Assembly (NCBI GenBank): GCA_027622375.1
Contig: JAQCAB010000003.1
Coordinates: 1-64,000 of the forward strand
DNA: 64,000 nucleotides
From: Bacteroidota bacterium
GTDB lineage: Bacteria > Bacteroidota > Ignavibacteria > UBA10030 > UBA8401
Direction of reading: 5' to 3'
Under the pieces are notes generated by a model. That model made no database searches and was not told the origin of the DNA. It saw only the letters and a list, made by a program, of their open reading frames with translations. Of the stretch, positions 1 through 8,859 are shown piece after piece. The stretch's first letter is position 1; each line of letters begins with the position of its first letter. The translations under genes were made by a program, and so were the position numbers.

Positions 1-2
1 TA

Positions 3-251
3 AATACTGAAACTGGCTTTTTAATAAATTTAAATATTCTTAAAAAAATAATTCAAAATAAATTTATTATTAAAGTTGATCATAAAAATTTAAATACAGA
101 TGTTAAATTTTTAAAGAATATAAATCCAACTTCGGAAAATGTCGCAATTGCTTGTTGGAATGAGATTGAACCATCAATAAAAAAATATTGTAAATTATAT
201 TCTGTTAAATTATTTGAAACCGAAAAAAATTTTGTGGAGTATCGAAACTAA
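3..251 (+). CDS. queD: 6-pyruvoyl/6-carboxy-tetrahydropterin synthase, C-terminal part (cut by window edge)
   Basis: The reading frame is open from the window edge to a TAA at 249-251. It encodes the C-terminal 82 residues of a PTPS/QueD-family enzyme. The recognisable motifs are VDHKNLN, PTSENVA and the terminal ETEKNFVEY, which occur in this order in the family and contribute to the pterin-binding and catalytic site. The enzyme acts on 7,8-dihydroneopterin triphosphate, the product of the folE enzyme encoded immediately downstream (the stop codon touches the folE ATG). The sequence seen cannot separate a QueD role (queuosine) from a PTPS role (biopterin), because the N-terminal zinc-binding and catalytic Cys region lies outside the window. 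Confidence 0.88.
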   Translation, partial: NTETGFLINLNILKKIIQNKFIIKVDHKNLNTDVKFLKNINPTSENVAIACWNEIEPSIKKYCKLYSVKLFETEKNFVEYRN

Positions 252-833
252 ATGAAAAAAACTAAAAGTAAATCTCCTGATTTAAAATTACTTGTAAAAG
301 ATTTATTAAAATCTTTAGGTGAAAATCCAAACCGTGAAGGACTTGTAAGAACTCCAGAAAGAGTTGCAAAAGCATTTCAATTTTTAACAAAAGGCTACAA
401 AGAGGATATTTCAAAAATATTAAATGGCGCGGTTTTTAAGGAAAAATATCAAGAAATGGTAATTGTAAAATCAATTGATTTTTATTCTATGTGCGAGCAT
501 CACTTACTACCATTTTTTGGAAAAATACATATCGCATATATACCAAACGGAAAAATAATTGGCCTTTCAAAAATTCCAAGATTAGTAGAAGTGTTTGCAA
601 GAAGATTACAAGTTCAAGAAAGACTGACTCGCCAAATAGCCGATTCGCTTTACGAAACTTTACAGCCAAAAGGCGTTGCAGTAGTTTGTGAAGCGCAACA
701 TTTGTGCATGATGATGCGTGGTGTTGAAAAACAAAACTCGGTTGCTACAACAAGTGAGATGCTTGGAATTTTTAGAAGTAACGAAAAAACTAGAAATGAA
801 TTTCTTACTTTAATTTCCAAAAATTTTATTTAA
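252..833 (+). CDS. folE: GTP cyclohydrolase I
   Basis: This 193-residue protein is a full-length GTP cyclohydrolase I, which converts GTP to 7,8-dihydroneopterin triphosphate, the first step of folate, biopterin and queuosine synthesis in the cytosol. Zinc ligands are visible as C81 and H84 (MCEHHLLPF) and C152 (QHLCMMMRG). The family segments [15 protein letters not shown] and [21 protein letters not shown] are intact. Its ATG follows directly on the stop of the PTPS/QueD gene, and an SDR gene begins 3 nt after its stop, so all three are probably co-translated. The neighbours suggest the product feeds a PTPS-type reaction and not only folate synthesis. Confidence 0.97.
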   Translation: MKKTKSKSPDLKLLVKDLLKSLGENPNREGLVRTPERVAKAFQFLTKGYKEDISKILNGAVFKEKYQEMVIVKSIDFYSMCEHHLLPFFGKIHIAYIPNGKIIGLSKIPRLVEVFARRLQVQERLTRQIADSLYETLQPKGVAVVCEAQHLCMMMRGVEKQNSVATTSEMLGIFRSNEKTRNEFLTLISKNFI

Positions 834-836
834 CAA

Positions 837-1556
837 ATGCAAAATAAATCAAATCCTGTAGTTTGGATAACTGGCGCAAGTAAAGGTATTGGAAAAGAAA
901 TTGCAAACTCTTTTGCTTCAATTGGTTGCAGAGCAATTTTATCGAGCAGAAATTTAAAAAATCTTAAAATTGCTGAAAAAAATATTTTAAAAAGAAAACA
1001 ATTTGCAAAAGCAATTGTATGCGATGTTTCAAATGAAGTAAGTGTAAAAAATTGCTATAAAAAAATAAAAAAACAATTTGGGAAAGTTGACATTCTTATA
1101 AATAATGCCGGAGTTACAGAATTTTTACCATTTGATAAAACAAATTCAAAACAATTTGATACAATCATTAATACGAATTTAAAAAGTATATTTCTTTGCA
1201 CTAAAGAAGTTTTGGGAGAAATGAAAAAACGCAAAAGTGGAATTATAATTAATATACTTTCTGTAGCTGCAACAAAAACATTTTTAAATTCCTCAATTTA
1301 TTCAGCTTCAAAAGCCGGAGCATTGTCATTATCAAAATCAATTAGAGAAGAAAATCGCAAATATGGAATTCGCGTAATTGATATTTTGCCTGGTGCTGTA
1401 AATACTGATATGTGGACGAAATCAGAAAAGAAAATTTTTAAAAACCGAATGCTTAATGCAAAAGATATTGCTGATTTAACATTGTTAATTTATTGCCAGC
1501 CAAACTCAGTAATGATTGAAGAGTTAGTTGTAAGACCGCAGTTGGGTGATATTTAA
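837..1556 (+). CDS. short-chain dehydrogenase/reductase (possible sepiapterin-reductase-like)
   Basis: A 239-residue classical SDR. The NAD(P)-binding motif TGASKGIG is at residues 12-19, NNAG at 89-92, and the catalytic Ser142-Tyr155-Lys159 set is present (ILSVAAT, YSASK). It lies 3 nt after folE in the PTPS-folE-SDR set. SDRs of this size include 3-ketoacyl-ACP reductases and sepiapterin reductases; the sequence alone does not decide between them. The location makes a pterin side-chain reductase a reasonable hypothesis, since sepiapterin reductase is the third enzyme of tetrahydrobiopterin synthesis and Chlorobi are known to make biopterin glycosides. Confidence is high for the fold and low for the substrate. 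Confidence 0.9.
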   Translation: MQNKSNPVVWITGASKGIGKEIANSFASIGCRAILSSRNLKNLKIAEKNILKRKQFAKAIVCDVSNEVSVKNCYKKIKKQFGKVDILINNAGVTEFLPFDKTNSKQFDTIINTNLKSIFLCTKEVLGEMKKRKSGIIINILSVAATKTFLNSSIYSASKAGALSLSKSIREENRKYGIRVIDILPGAVNTDMWTKSEKKIFKNRMLNAKDIADLTLLIYCQPNSVMIEELVVRPQLGDI

Positions 1557-1558
1557 TA

Positions 1559-3364
1559 ATGAAAAACAAAAAAATATATTTTTTAATATTATTCTCATTT
1601 CTAAATATTAATTGCAAAGTTCCTGAAATGATTTCTGAGCCGGCAAAATTTTATTTTGGTAATTTTACTACATATTTCAATATTTATTACAATGCCAATA
1701 AATTTTACGAAGAAGGAAAAAAAGAAATTGTTAAAAAGGAAAATGATGAACTAAAAAATAATCTGCAAAACCAAATATTTGAACTCCCGGTTTTAAAAGA
1801 AATTCCTCAAGCAAGTAATCAAAAATTAATGGATGCAATCGCAAAATCTTCAAAAATATTATCACTTCACGCGAATTCAAATGTAGCTGATGATGCTGTA
1901 TTGTTAATTGGTAAATGTTATTATTTGATGAATGACTACTTAAAAGCAGAAAAAAAATTTCATGAACTATTGCAAAATTCAAAAGAGACTGAGATAATTG
2001 AAGAAGCAAAATTGTTTCTTGTTAAAACATATCGAAAACAAAAATTATTTGATAAAGAAGATGTTTATTTAAGCGAGTTAATTAAATCTGAAAATTCAGA
2101 AATTAAAAGTTTAGCATTATTTGAAGTTGGTTATAAATATCAGCAGCAAAATAAAAACAAACTTGCATTAGAAAATTATACAAATGTATTATCAAGTATC
2201 GACGATACTCAACTTCTGCCATATTTATATTATTCTCTTTCAGATTTAAGTTTGAAAGAAAATAAAAAGAAACTTGCAATAGAATATTTAGAAAAGCTGG
2301 AAGATTTAGATGATCCGCTTTATAAATTTTTAAGTAAATTTGAAATTACAAAATTATCGGATAAAGCAGAGAAAATTAATAATTTAAAAGCTTTATTAAC
2401 TGATCCGATCAATAAAAATTATTTTGGACAAATTGAATATGAAGTCGCATTAAATTATTATAACGATAAAAATTATGATGAAGCAGTTAATTACTTTCAA
2501 AAAATTGACACTCTTTATAGAAATAGTGAAGTTTCAGCTTTATCTAATTTTAAGCAAGCTGAATATTATGAATTAAACAAAATAAATTATTCGAAGGCGC
2601 TTACAAAATATAAATTAGCAATTGATGGTAAATTACCAACCGAATTAAAAATAAATGCGTCAGAAAGATATAAATCGCTTGAAATTTATTCGTCAACAAA
2701 AAAGGAAAGTGAAAGACTTCAAAATTTAATATTTACAACTGATACATTATTAATTTCTGCTAATAAAGATTCTGTAAAGACTCATTTGCTAAATGAAAAA
2801 GATTCTTTAAGTAAATTAATAATGTTGCAAAATTACGAACTTGCGACTTTTTTTTATTTAAATAAAAATAATCCTGATTCAGCTATTAGTTATTTAAAAA
2901 GAATAATTGATAATGAAACTAAATCAGATTTTATTGTAAATGCAATTTATTTGTATTCTGAAATCAAAAAGCAAAATGAAAAGTTAAGAGATTCACTTTA
3001 CAATATTTTACTTTCAGTTTATCCTAATTCAATTTATTCTGCAAAGATAAAACAAATAAAAAACATTGTTACTGAAAAATCAATTTCAAAAATTGAAGAA
3101 GCAGAAAATTATTTTCAAAATAAAAATTATAAAAAAGCAAGTGAGTTATATTTTGCAATTATGAATAACTCTGAATTCCCTAAAGAAAAAGAAAAAGCTA
3201 TTTTAGCGCTTGGATTTATTTATGAAAACTATTTGAATAAACCAGATAGTGCAAAATATTTTTATAATAAATACGTTAAAGCTTTTCCTGAAAGCATTCA
3301 AACTGGAAAATTGAAATTAAAAATTAAAGATCCTGAAATTGTAAAAAGTGATTCCTTGAAATGA
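1559..3364 (+). CDS. TPR-repeat lipoprotein, PorW/SprE-like candidate
   Basis: A 601-residue protein with a hydrophobic N-terminus ending at Cys19 (FLNINC, a weak lipobox), so probably a periplasm-facing lipoprotein. The region after it, with FTTYFNIYYNANKFYEEG, resembles the opening of the type IX secretion TPR lipoprotein PorW/SprE as I remember that family; TPR units follow through most of the protein (for example ADDAVLLIGKCYYLMNDYLKAEKKF near residues 105-130, and YYNDKNYDEAVNYFQKI near 300). The end overlaps pyrK by ATGA. Type IX-type cargo is encoded elsewhere in the window, which fits. The alternative is a generic BamD/YbgF-like TPR protein. Identity is inferred, while the TPR architecture is clear. 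Confidence 0.8.
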   Translation: MKNKKIYFLILFSFLNINCKVPEMISEPAKFYFGNFTTYFNIYYNANKFYEEGKKEIVKKENDELKNNLQNQIFELPVLKEIPQASNQKLMDAIAKSSKILSLHANSNVADDAVLLIGKCYYLMNDYLKAEKKFHELLQNSKETEIIEEAKLFLVKTYRKQKLFDKEDVYLSELIKSENSEIKSLALFEVGYKYQQQNKNKLALENYTNVLSSIDDTQLLPYLYYSLSDLSLKENKKKLAIEYLEKLEDLDDPLYKFLSKFEITKLSDKAEKINNLKALLTDPINKNYFGQIEYEVALNYYNDKNYDEAVNYFQKIDTLYRNSEVSALSNFKQAEYYELNKINYSKALTKYKLAIDGKLPTELKINASERYKSLEIYSSTKKESERLQNLIFTTDTLLISANKDSVKTHLLNEKDSLSKLIMLQNYELATFFYLNKNNPDSAISYLKRIIDNETKSDFIVNAIYLYSEIKKQNEKLRDSLYNILLSVYPNSIYSAKIKQIKNIVTEKSISKIEEAENYFQNKNYKKASELYFAIMNNSEFPKEKEKAILALGFIYENYLNKPDSAKYFYNKYVKAFPESIQTGKLKLKIKDPEIVKSDSLK

Positions 3365-4128
3365 TAAATGCAATTGTTAAATGCACCAAACTTCAAAAGC
3401 TTACTCCGGAAGTTTATAAATTAAGTTTCAAATCAAAAAAAATTGCTAAACTTTCAAAGCCGGGACAGTTTTTAAATATAAAAATAAGCGATTCATTTTT
3501 GCCTTTTTTGCGCAGGCCATTTAGTATTTATGATATTAATGGAGATATAGTTTCAATAATATTTAATGTGGTTGGAGAGGGGACGAAAGTTTTAGCAAAA
3601 AAAAATATTGGAAGCAATTTGGATGTTATTGGTCCGTGCGGAAACTCTTTTCCCTTTGAAAAAATTGACAACAATAAAAATTTATTTATTATTGCAGGAG
3701 GATTAGGTGTTGCACCTTTCCCTTTTGTTACAAGATATTTACAAAATTATAAAAAAATTGAAACTTTACTTGGCGCCCGCAATAAATCTTTTATAGTAAA
3801 GAATGGATTAAAAAATATTTCAGTTGCAACTGAAGATGGATCGATTGGTAAAAAAGGAAATGTCTTGGATTTATTAAAATCCAAAAAATTTAAATCTATA
3901 ATTTCAAACTCAATTATTTTTACTTGTGGTCCACATAAAATGATGCATGCAATTGCTGAGTTTGCTAAATCAAAAAATATTCCTTGTTTCGCATCTCTCG
4001 AGTGTGATATGGCATGTGGAATCGGATTGTGTCAAGGTTGCAATATGGAATTGAAAAATGGTTCAACAAAATATATTTTAGTTTGCAAAAATGGACCAAT
4101 TTTAGAAACAAGCCAAATTAAATTTTAA
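3361..4128 (+). CDS. pyrK: dihydroorotate dehydrogenase B electron-transfer subunit
   Basis: A 255-residue ferredoxin-reductase-type protein that carries electrons from the FMN subunit PyrD to NAD+ through FAD and a [2Fe-2S] cluster. The FAD-binding motif RRPFSIYD is near residues 51-58, and the nucleotide-binding glycine-rich IAGGLGVAPF at 111-120. The cluster ligands C219, C224, C227 and C242 have 5-3-15 spacing, as in known PyrK proteins. It overlaps the preceding TPR gene by ATGA and the following pyrD by TAATG. The pairing identifies the heterotetrameric class 1B enzyme of pyrimidine synthesis. Confidence 0.96.
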   Translation: MINAIVKCTKLQKLTPEVYKLSFKSKKIAKLSKPGQFLNIKISDSFLPFLRRPFSIYDINGDIVSIIFNVVGEGTKVLAKKNIGSNLDVIGPCGNSFPFEKIDNNKNLFIIAGGLGVAPFPFVTRYLQNYKKIETLLGARNKSFIVKNGLKNISVATEDGSIGKKGNVLDLLKSKKFKSIISNSIIFTCGPHKMMHAIAEFAKSKNIPCFASLECDMACGIGLCQGCNMELKNGSTKYILVCKNGPILETSQIKF

Positions 4129-5072
4129 TGTTGATTGAATCTTTTAAAATAGGAAATGTAAATTTCAAAAATAGAGTTTTTGTTGCTTCTGGAACATTTG
4201 GTTATGGAAATGATGTAAACTCGCTTGTTGATGTAAATAAATTAGGTGCAATATTTACAAAATCTCTTTCTTTAAAACCACGAGATGGAAATCCTTCTCC
4301 AAGAATTGTTGAAACATCAAGCGGAATGTTGAACTCGATTGGACTTGCAAATATCGGTGTTCAAAAATTTATTAACGAAAAAATTCCACTTCTAAAAAAT
4401 TTAAATGTAAATATAATCGCAAATATTGCTGCAAGTAGTTTAAAAGAATATTGTTTAGTTGTAGAAAAATTAAATCCATTTGAAACAGTAAAAGGATTTG
4501 AAATAAATATTTCTTGTCCGAATGTTAAAGATGGAGGCTTACTCTTCGGAACTGATATTAAATTGGTTGAAAAATTAACAATGAAATTGCGATCATTGAC
4601 AAAAAAACCTTTGATAATTAAACTGACACCAAATGTTACATTTATTTCAGAATATGCACGCGCAGCAGAAAATTCCGGAGCGGATGCTGTTTCTGTAATA
4701 AATACTTTGGTTGGAATGGCAATAAATTACAAAACCCGCAAACCAAAAATTTCAACTATAACTGGCGGATTATCTGGACCGGCAATAAAACCAATTGCAC
4801 TTGCAAAAGTTTACGAAACTGCAAAAGCTGTAAAAATTCCTGTGATCGGAATTGGTGGGATTATGAATTGGATTGATGCGATCGAATTTTTTATTGCGGG
4901 AGCATCTGCAATTCAAGTTGGTACTGCAAATTATATAAATCCTTCAACTGGGGTTGGAATTGCAGATGGAATTGTAAAATATTGTAATCAATTAAAATTG
5001 AAAAATATCAATCAATTAGTTGGTTCATTAGAAGTAGGAAAATCTTCTTCGGTTATTGATAGTTGGTTGTAA
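4128..5072 (+). CDS. pyrD: dihydroorotate dehydrogenase, class 1B catalytic subunit
   Basis: A 314-residue FMN (beta/alpha)8-barrel enzyme oxidising dihydroorotate to orotate. The N-terminal VASGTFGYG, the active-site NISCPNVKDGG with Cys130 at the class 1B catalytic cysteine position, IIKLTPNV, and the phosphate-binding IGIGGIMNWIDAIEF/GASAIQVGTA region are intact. Cysteine as base, not serine, and the adjacent pyrK mark it as the NAD-linked class 1B form, not the membrane quinone-linked class 2 form. Start and stop are fixed by the TAATG overlap with pyrK. Confidence 0.97.
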   Translation: MLIESFKIGNVNFKNRVFVASGTFGYGNDVNSLVDVNKLGAIFTKSLSLKPRDGNPSPRIVETSSGMLNSIGLANIGVQKFINEKIPLLKNLNVNIIANIAASSLKEYCLVVEKLNPFETVKGFEINISCPNVKDGGLLFGTDIKLVEKLTMKLRSLTKKPLIIKLTPNVTFISEYARAAENSGADAVSVINTLVGMAINYKTRKPKISTITGGLSGPAIKPIALAKVYETAKAVKIPVIGIGGIMNWIDAIEFFIAGASAIQVGTANYINPSTGVGIADGIVKYCNQLKLKNINQLVGSLEVGKSSSVIDSWL

Positions 5073-5078
5073 ATTATT

Positions 5079-6275
5079 TTGAGACCTTTTTTAAATAAAG
5101 ATTTAAAATTTCTTTATAGTCTTCAGTTTTTTGGAATTAAACTGGGATTAAAAAATATTACTGACCTTTGTAATTATTTTGGAAATCCACAAAATAATTT
5201 TCCATCTATTCATATTGCTGGAACAAATGGAAAGGGAACCGTTGCTCATGCAATTGCATCTTGTTTAATGTTGCAAGGTTATAAAGTTGGATTATACACT
5301 TCTCCGCATTTAATAAATTTTAATGAACGAATAAAAATAAACAACAAAGAAATTTCAAATAAAAAATTATCTGATTTAACAACTGCTTTAAAAAAGGAAA
5401 TTATAAAATGTAAAGCCACCTTTTTTGAAGCAACAACAGCTATTGCATTTAAATATTTTTCTGATTCAAAAGTTGATATTGCTGTTGTCGAAACTGGTTT
5501 AGGTGGAAGATTAGATGCTACAAATATTTTAAATCCAATTTGCAGTGTAATTACTGAAATAGGTTTTGATCATACAAAAGAATTAGGAAAAACAATTGAA
5601 AAAATTACAAGTGAAAAAGGGGGAATAATTAAAACTAATAATTTTGTTTTTACAAATTCTCAATCGCAAAAGGCAATTAAAGTTTTGCAAAAAATTGCTT
5701 TACAGAAGAAATCAATATTTATTAAAGTTGATTCAAAGTATGACGATGTTGAAAAAAATAATTTAGAACTTGCAAAAGAAGTTTTAAAATTTATTGATCA
5801 ATCAACTTTAAAAATCTCAAACTCAAATATAATTTCGGGATTAAAAAATTATAAAAAGATTTCTAATTTACGAGCTCGTTTTGAAGTTATTTCCGATAAT
5901 CCAAAAATTATTGTTGATGTTGCTCATAATCCTGATGCAATTAAAAATTTAGTTTTAAAGCTAAAATCAAAATATCCTAATAAAAATTTTGTATTCATTT
6001 TTGGAGTAATGAAGGATAAAAATTATAAGTTAATTTGCAATTATTTAGCAAAACTAAAACCGATACTAATTGCAGTAAAAGCAAATAATGATCGTGCTTT
6101 AAATCCGAAAATTATTGCAAATTATTTTAATCAAATTAATACTGTTGCAATCGATTGCGGAAGTATTTCAACTGGAATTAAACTCGCAAAACGTATTTCC
6201 TCAAATAAAGACATCATTGTTATTACAGGTTCACATTATGTGGTGGGCGAATATTTGCAAAATAAAATTGCTTGA
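5079..6275 (+). CDS. folC: bifunctional folylpolyglutamate synthase/dihydrofolate synthase
   Basis: A 398-residue Mur-ligase-type enzyme adding glutamate to dihydropteroate and folates. The ATP-binding P-loop HIAGTNGKGT is at residues 45-54. Other family marks are YTSPHLINFNERI, the ETGLGGRLDATN motif, GFDHTKELG and the C-terminal DVAHNPDA. The start is a TTG (5079) 6 nt after the pyrD stop; residues just before the P-loop align with the normal family N-terminus, so the length is credible. The TGA stop at 6273-6275 lies inside the -35 box of the predicted rho promoter. Confidence 0.95.
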   Translation: MRPFLNKDLKFLYSLQFFGIKLGLKNITDLCNYFGNPQNNFPSIHIAGTNGKGTVAHAIASCLMLQGYKVGLYTSPHLINFNERIKINNKEISNKKLSDLTTALKKEIIKCKATFFEATTAIAFKYFSDSKVDIAVVETGLGGRLDATNILNPICSVITEIGFDHTKELGKTIEKITSEKGGIIKTNNFVFTNSQSQKAIKVLQKIALQKKSIFIKVDSKYDDVEKNNLELAKEVLKFIDQSTLKISNSNIISGLKNYKKISNLRARFEVISDNPKIIVDVAHNPDAIKNLVLKLKSKYPNKNFVFIFGVMKDKNYKLICNYLAKLKPILIAVKANNDRALNPKIIANYFNQINTVAIDCGSISTGIKLAKRISSNKDIIVITGSHYVVGEYLQNKIA

Positions 6276-6302
6276 CAACAGATTATTTTGAATATATATT
6301 TA
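6272..6302 (+). promoter_or_regulatory. predicted rho promoter
   Basis: TTGACA at 6272-6277 and TATATT at 6295-6300 are separated by exactly 17 bp, which is the same as TTG-N20-TATATTTA. The same geometry recurs at five other sites in the window. The -35 box overlaps the folC stop codon. Predicted transcription start is near 6307, giving a rho leader of about 75 nt with no obvious strong hairpin. Confidence 0.6.
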
Positions 6303-6382
6303 CATACAATTTAAGACGGTTCAAATTCAATCCCATAATTTCAAGTAAATCAATTTTTTTTCACAATTAAAAGGTTTTTAAG

Positions 6383-7636
6383 ATGTCAAACGAATTTGTT
6401 GATTTAAAATCAAAAAAAATAAGCGATTTGCATATAATTGCTGAAGGTCTTTCAATATCTGGATTTTTAGATTTGAGGAAACAAGATCTTATTTTTAAAA
6501 TTCTTGAAGCAAAAAGTGCAGCTGATGGCATAGCTTTTAGCAAAGGAGTTTTAGAAGTTTTACCAGAAGGTTTCGGTTTTTTACGTTCATCGGCTTATAA
6601 CTATTTACCCTCGCCAGATGATATTTATGTTTCTCCATCTCAAGTTAAAAAATTTGGTTTACGAACTGGTGATACTGTAACTGGTCAAATCAGACCTCCA
6701 AAAGATGGTGAAAGATTTTTTGCATTGTTGAAAGTTTCTTCTGTAAATGATTTTTCGGGAGAAAAAATTTATGAAAGAATTCGTTTTGAAGATTTAACAC
6801 CTCTTTATGCGGATGAACGTTTAGTTTTAGAAACTGCTCCTGGTGAATATGCAATGAGAGTTTTAGATATGCTTTCACCAATCGGTAAAGGAAATAGAGG
6901 AATGATTGTTTCTCCTCCAAAAGCAGGTAAAACAATTTTATTGCAAAAAATTGCGAATAGCATTTTAAGAAATAATCCCGAAGTTCATTTAATTATTTTA
7001 TTAATAGATGAACGTCCAGAAGAAGTTACAGATATGGAACGATCTGTTGCAGCAGAAGTTATTTCATCAACATTTGATGAGCCACCTGAAAGACACGTTC
7101 AAGTTGCTGAAATGGTTATTGAAAAAGCAAAAAGACTTGTTGAAGCAAAACATGATGTTGTAATTTTACTTGATAGTATTACTCGGCTTGCACGAGCACA
7201 TAACACAGTTATTCCTCATTCAGGAAAAATTTTATCTGGTGGTGTTGATGCAAATGCTTTACACAGACCAAAAAGATTTTTTGGCGCTGCCCGAAATATT
7301 GAAGAAGGTGGAAGTTTAACAATTATTGCAACTGCTCTTGTTGATACTGGTAGCAGAATGGATGAAGTTATTTTTGAAGAATTTAAAGGCACCGGAAATA
7401 TGGAAATTGTTCTTGATAGAAAATTAGCAGATAAAAGAACTTTCCCTGCGATTGATGTGAATAAATCTGGAACAAGAAAAGAAGAACTTTTACTTTCTGG
7501 AGATGAAATAAATAGAATTTGGATTCTTAGAAAATTTTTAAGCGAGTTTAACTCAGTTGAAGCAATGGACTTTTTACTTGAAAGATTAAGAAGTTCAAAA
7601 ACAAATAAAGATTTTTTAAAATCGATGAACACCTAA
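6383..7636 (+). CDS. rho: transcription termination factor Rho
   Basis: A 417-residue hexameric RNA helicase that terminates transcription. The N-terminal helical domain covers about residues 1-48, the cold-shock-like RNA-binding domain contains GFGFLR at 63-68, and the ATPase core has Walker A SPPKAGKT at 177-184 and Walker [16 protein letters not shown]. It lacks the long charged insert found in some Bacteroidota and actinobacterial Rho proteins. An AAAAGG lies upstream of the ATG. Its own promoter is predicted at 6272-6302, so it is probably not simply part of the folC operon. Confidence 0.98.
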   Translation: MSNEFVDLKSKKISDLHIIAEGLSISGFLDLRKQDLIFKILEAKSAADGIAFSKGVLEVLPEGFGFLRSSAYNYLPSPDDIYVSPSQVKKFGLRTGDTVTGQIRPPKDGERFFALLKVSSVNDFSGEKIYERIRFEDLTPLYADERLVLETAPGEYAMRVLDMLSPIGKGNRGMIVSPPKAGKTILLQKIANSILRNNPEVHLIILLIDERPEEVTDMERSVAAEVISSTFDEPPERHVQVAEMVIEKAKRLVEAKHDVVILLDSITRLARAHNTVIPHSGKILSGGVDANALHRPKRFFGAARNIEEGGSLTIIATALVDTGSRMDEVIFEEFKGTGNMEIVLDRKLADKRTFPAIDVNKSGTRKEELLLSGDEINRIWILRKFLSEFNSVEAMDFLLERLRSSKTNKDFLKSMNT

Positions 7637-7646
7637 TTTGTAGCTG

Positions 7647-7677
7647 TTGATTACTCAGACACTTCTACCTAAATTAA
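7647..7677 (+). promoter_or_regulatory. predicted thiolase promoter, leaderless geometry
   Basis: TTGATT (7647-7652) and TAAATT (7670-7675) are 17 bp apart, i.e. TTG-N20-TAAATTAA. The -10 box ends 5 nt before the thiolase ATG at 7681, so initiation at the usual distance would fall on or within a base or two of the start codon. No Shine-Dalgarno sequence is visible upstream. Confidence 0.5.
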
Positions 7678-7680
7678 TTT

Positions 7681-8859
7681 ATGAATGAGGTTGTAATTGT
7701 AAGCGCTCTCCGTACTCCGATTGGTTCACTTTCAGGGACTCTTTCCTCAATATCTGCACCAAAATTTGGATCAATTGTAATTAAAGAAGTTTTAAACCAA
7801 AGTGGATTAAAAAACAGAGAAGTTGATCAAGTAATTCTTGGAAATGTTGTAACAGCCGGAACTGGACAAGCACCAGCTCGTCAAGCAGCTATTTATGCAG
7901 GATTGCACGATAATGTTGATTGTTTGACAATTAATAAAGTATGTGGTTCTGGAATGAAAGCAGTCATGCTCGGAGTTCAAGAAATTTTAACAGGATCTGC
8001 AAATATTGTAATCGCAGGGGGAATGGAAAGCATGTCGAACGCTCCATATATTTTGCCAAATGCACGCAAAGGTTACAAATTGGGGAATAATATAATTCAA
8101 GATTCAATTATTACTGATGGATTATGGGATGTTTATAATAATTTTCACATGGGGAATGCTGCTGAAATATGCTCTCGTTCACAAAATATTTCACGTGAAG
8201 AACAAGATCAATTTGCAATTGAAAGTTACAAAAGATCTCAACATGCAATTACATCAAATTATTTTAAAAATGAGATTGTTGATGTTACAATTGAAGATAA
8301 AAATGGCAAAATAATTATTTCTCAGGATGAAGAACCTTTCAAAGTAAAATTTGATAAAATAAATTCTTTAAAACCTGCATTTGAAAAAAATGGAACTGTA
8401 ACTGCTGCTAATTCTTCAAAAATAAATGATGGAGCTGCTGCTTTACTTTTAATGTCCCACGAAGAAGCAAAAAAGAGAAATTTAAAACCAATTGCAAAAA
8501 TTTTAGGATTTTCTTCACACTCTCGAAAACCAGAAGAATTTACAATTGCACCAACTGATTCAACTTTAAAATTATTAAAAAAACTTTCTTTAACTCAAAA
8601 TGATTTTGATTTATTTGAAATCAACGAAGCATTTTCAGTTGTCGCACTTGCAAATATGAAGTTATTAAATCTCTCGCACGAAAAAGTAAATGTAAATGGT
8701 GGAGCAGTTTCTCTTGGTCATCCAATTGGTGCAAGTGGCGCGAGAATTTTAGTAACACTTATTAATGCACTTCAAACTAGAAAATTAAAACGAGGTCTCG
8801 CTTCAATTTGTATCGGTGGGGGAGAAGCAACAAGTTTAGCGTTGGAGCTTTTAAATTGA
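7681..8859 (+). CDS. acetyl-CoA acetyltransferase (thiolase)
   Basis: A 392-residue thiolase of the acetoacetyl-CoA (AtoB/PhaA) size class. The nucleophile is C88 (INKVCGSGMKAVM), H347 is in GHPIGASGAR and the second catalytic cysteine C377 is in ICIGGGEA. It condenses two acetyl-CoA or cleaves 3-ketoacyl-CoA. The stop overlaps the next gene, a 3-hydroxyacyl-CoA dehydrogenase, as TTGA, and an acyl-CoA dehydrogenase follows. Together they cover three of the four steps between acetyl-CoA and butyryl-CoA or of short-chain beta-oxidation; no crotonase is in the window. Confidence 0.95.
   Translation: MNEVVIVSALRTPIGSLSGTLSSISAPKFGSIVIKEVLNQSGLKNREVDQVILGNVVTAGTGQAPARQAAIYAGLHDNVDCLTINKVCGSGMKAVMLGVQEILTGSANIVIAGGMESMSNAPYILPNARKGYKLGNNIIQDSIITDGLWDVYNNFHMGNAAEICSRSQNISREEQDQFAIESYKRSQHAITSNYFKNEIVDVTIEDKNGKIIISQDEEPFKVKFDKINSLKPAFEKNGTVTAANSSKINDGAAALLLMSHEEAKKRNLKPIAKILGFSSHSRKPEEFTIAPTDSTLKLLKKLSLTQNDFDLFEINEAFSVVALANMKLLNLSHEKVNVNGGAVSLGHPIGASGARILVTLINALQTRKLKRGLASICIGGGEATSLALELLN

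Noticed and set aside
7216-7632. 138-codon minus-strand frame in rho
   Set aside because: Antisense to a conserved gene, no recognisable product; a shadow of biased codon use.
8808-8855. Longer start for the hydroxyacyl-CoA dehydrogenase
   Set aside because: It adds 16 residues inside the thiolase gene; TTG 8856 has GGAG and gives the family length of 282.
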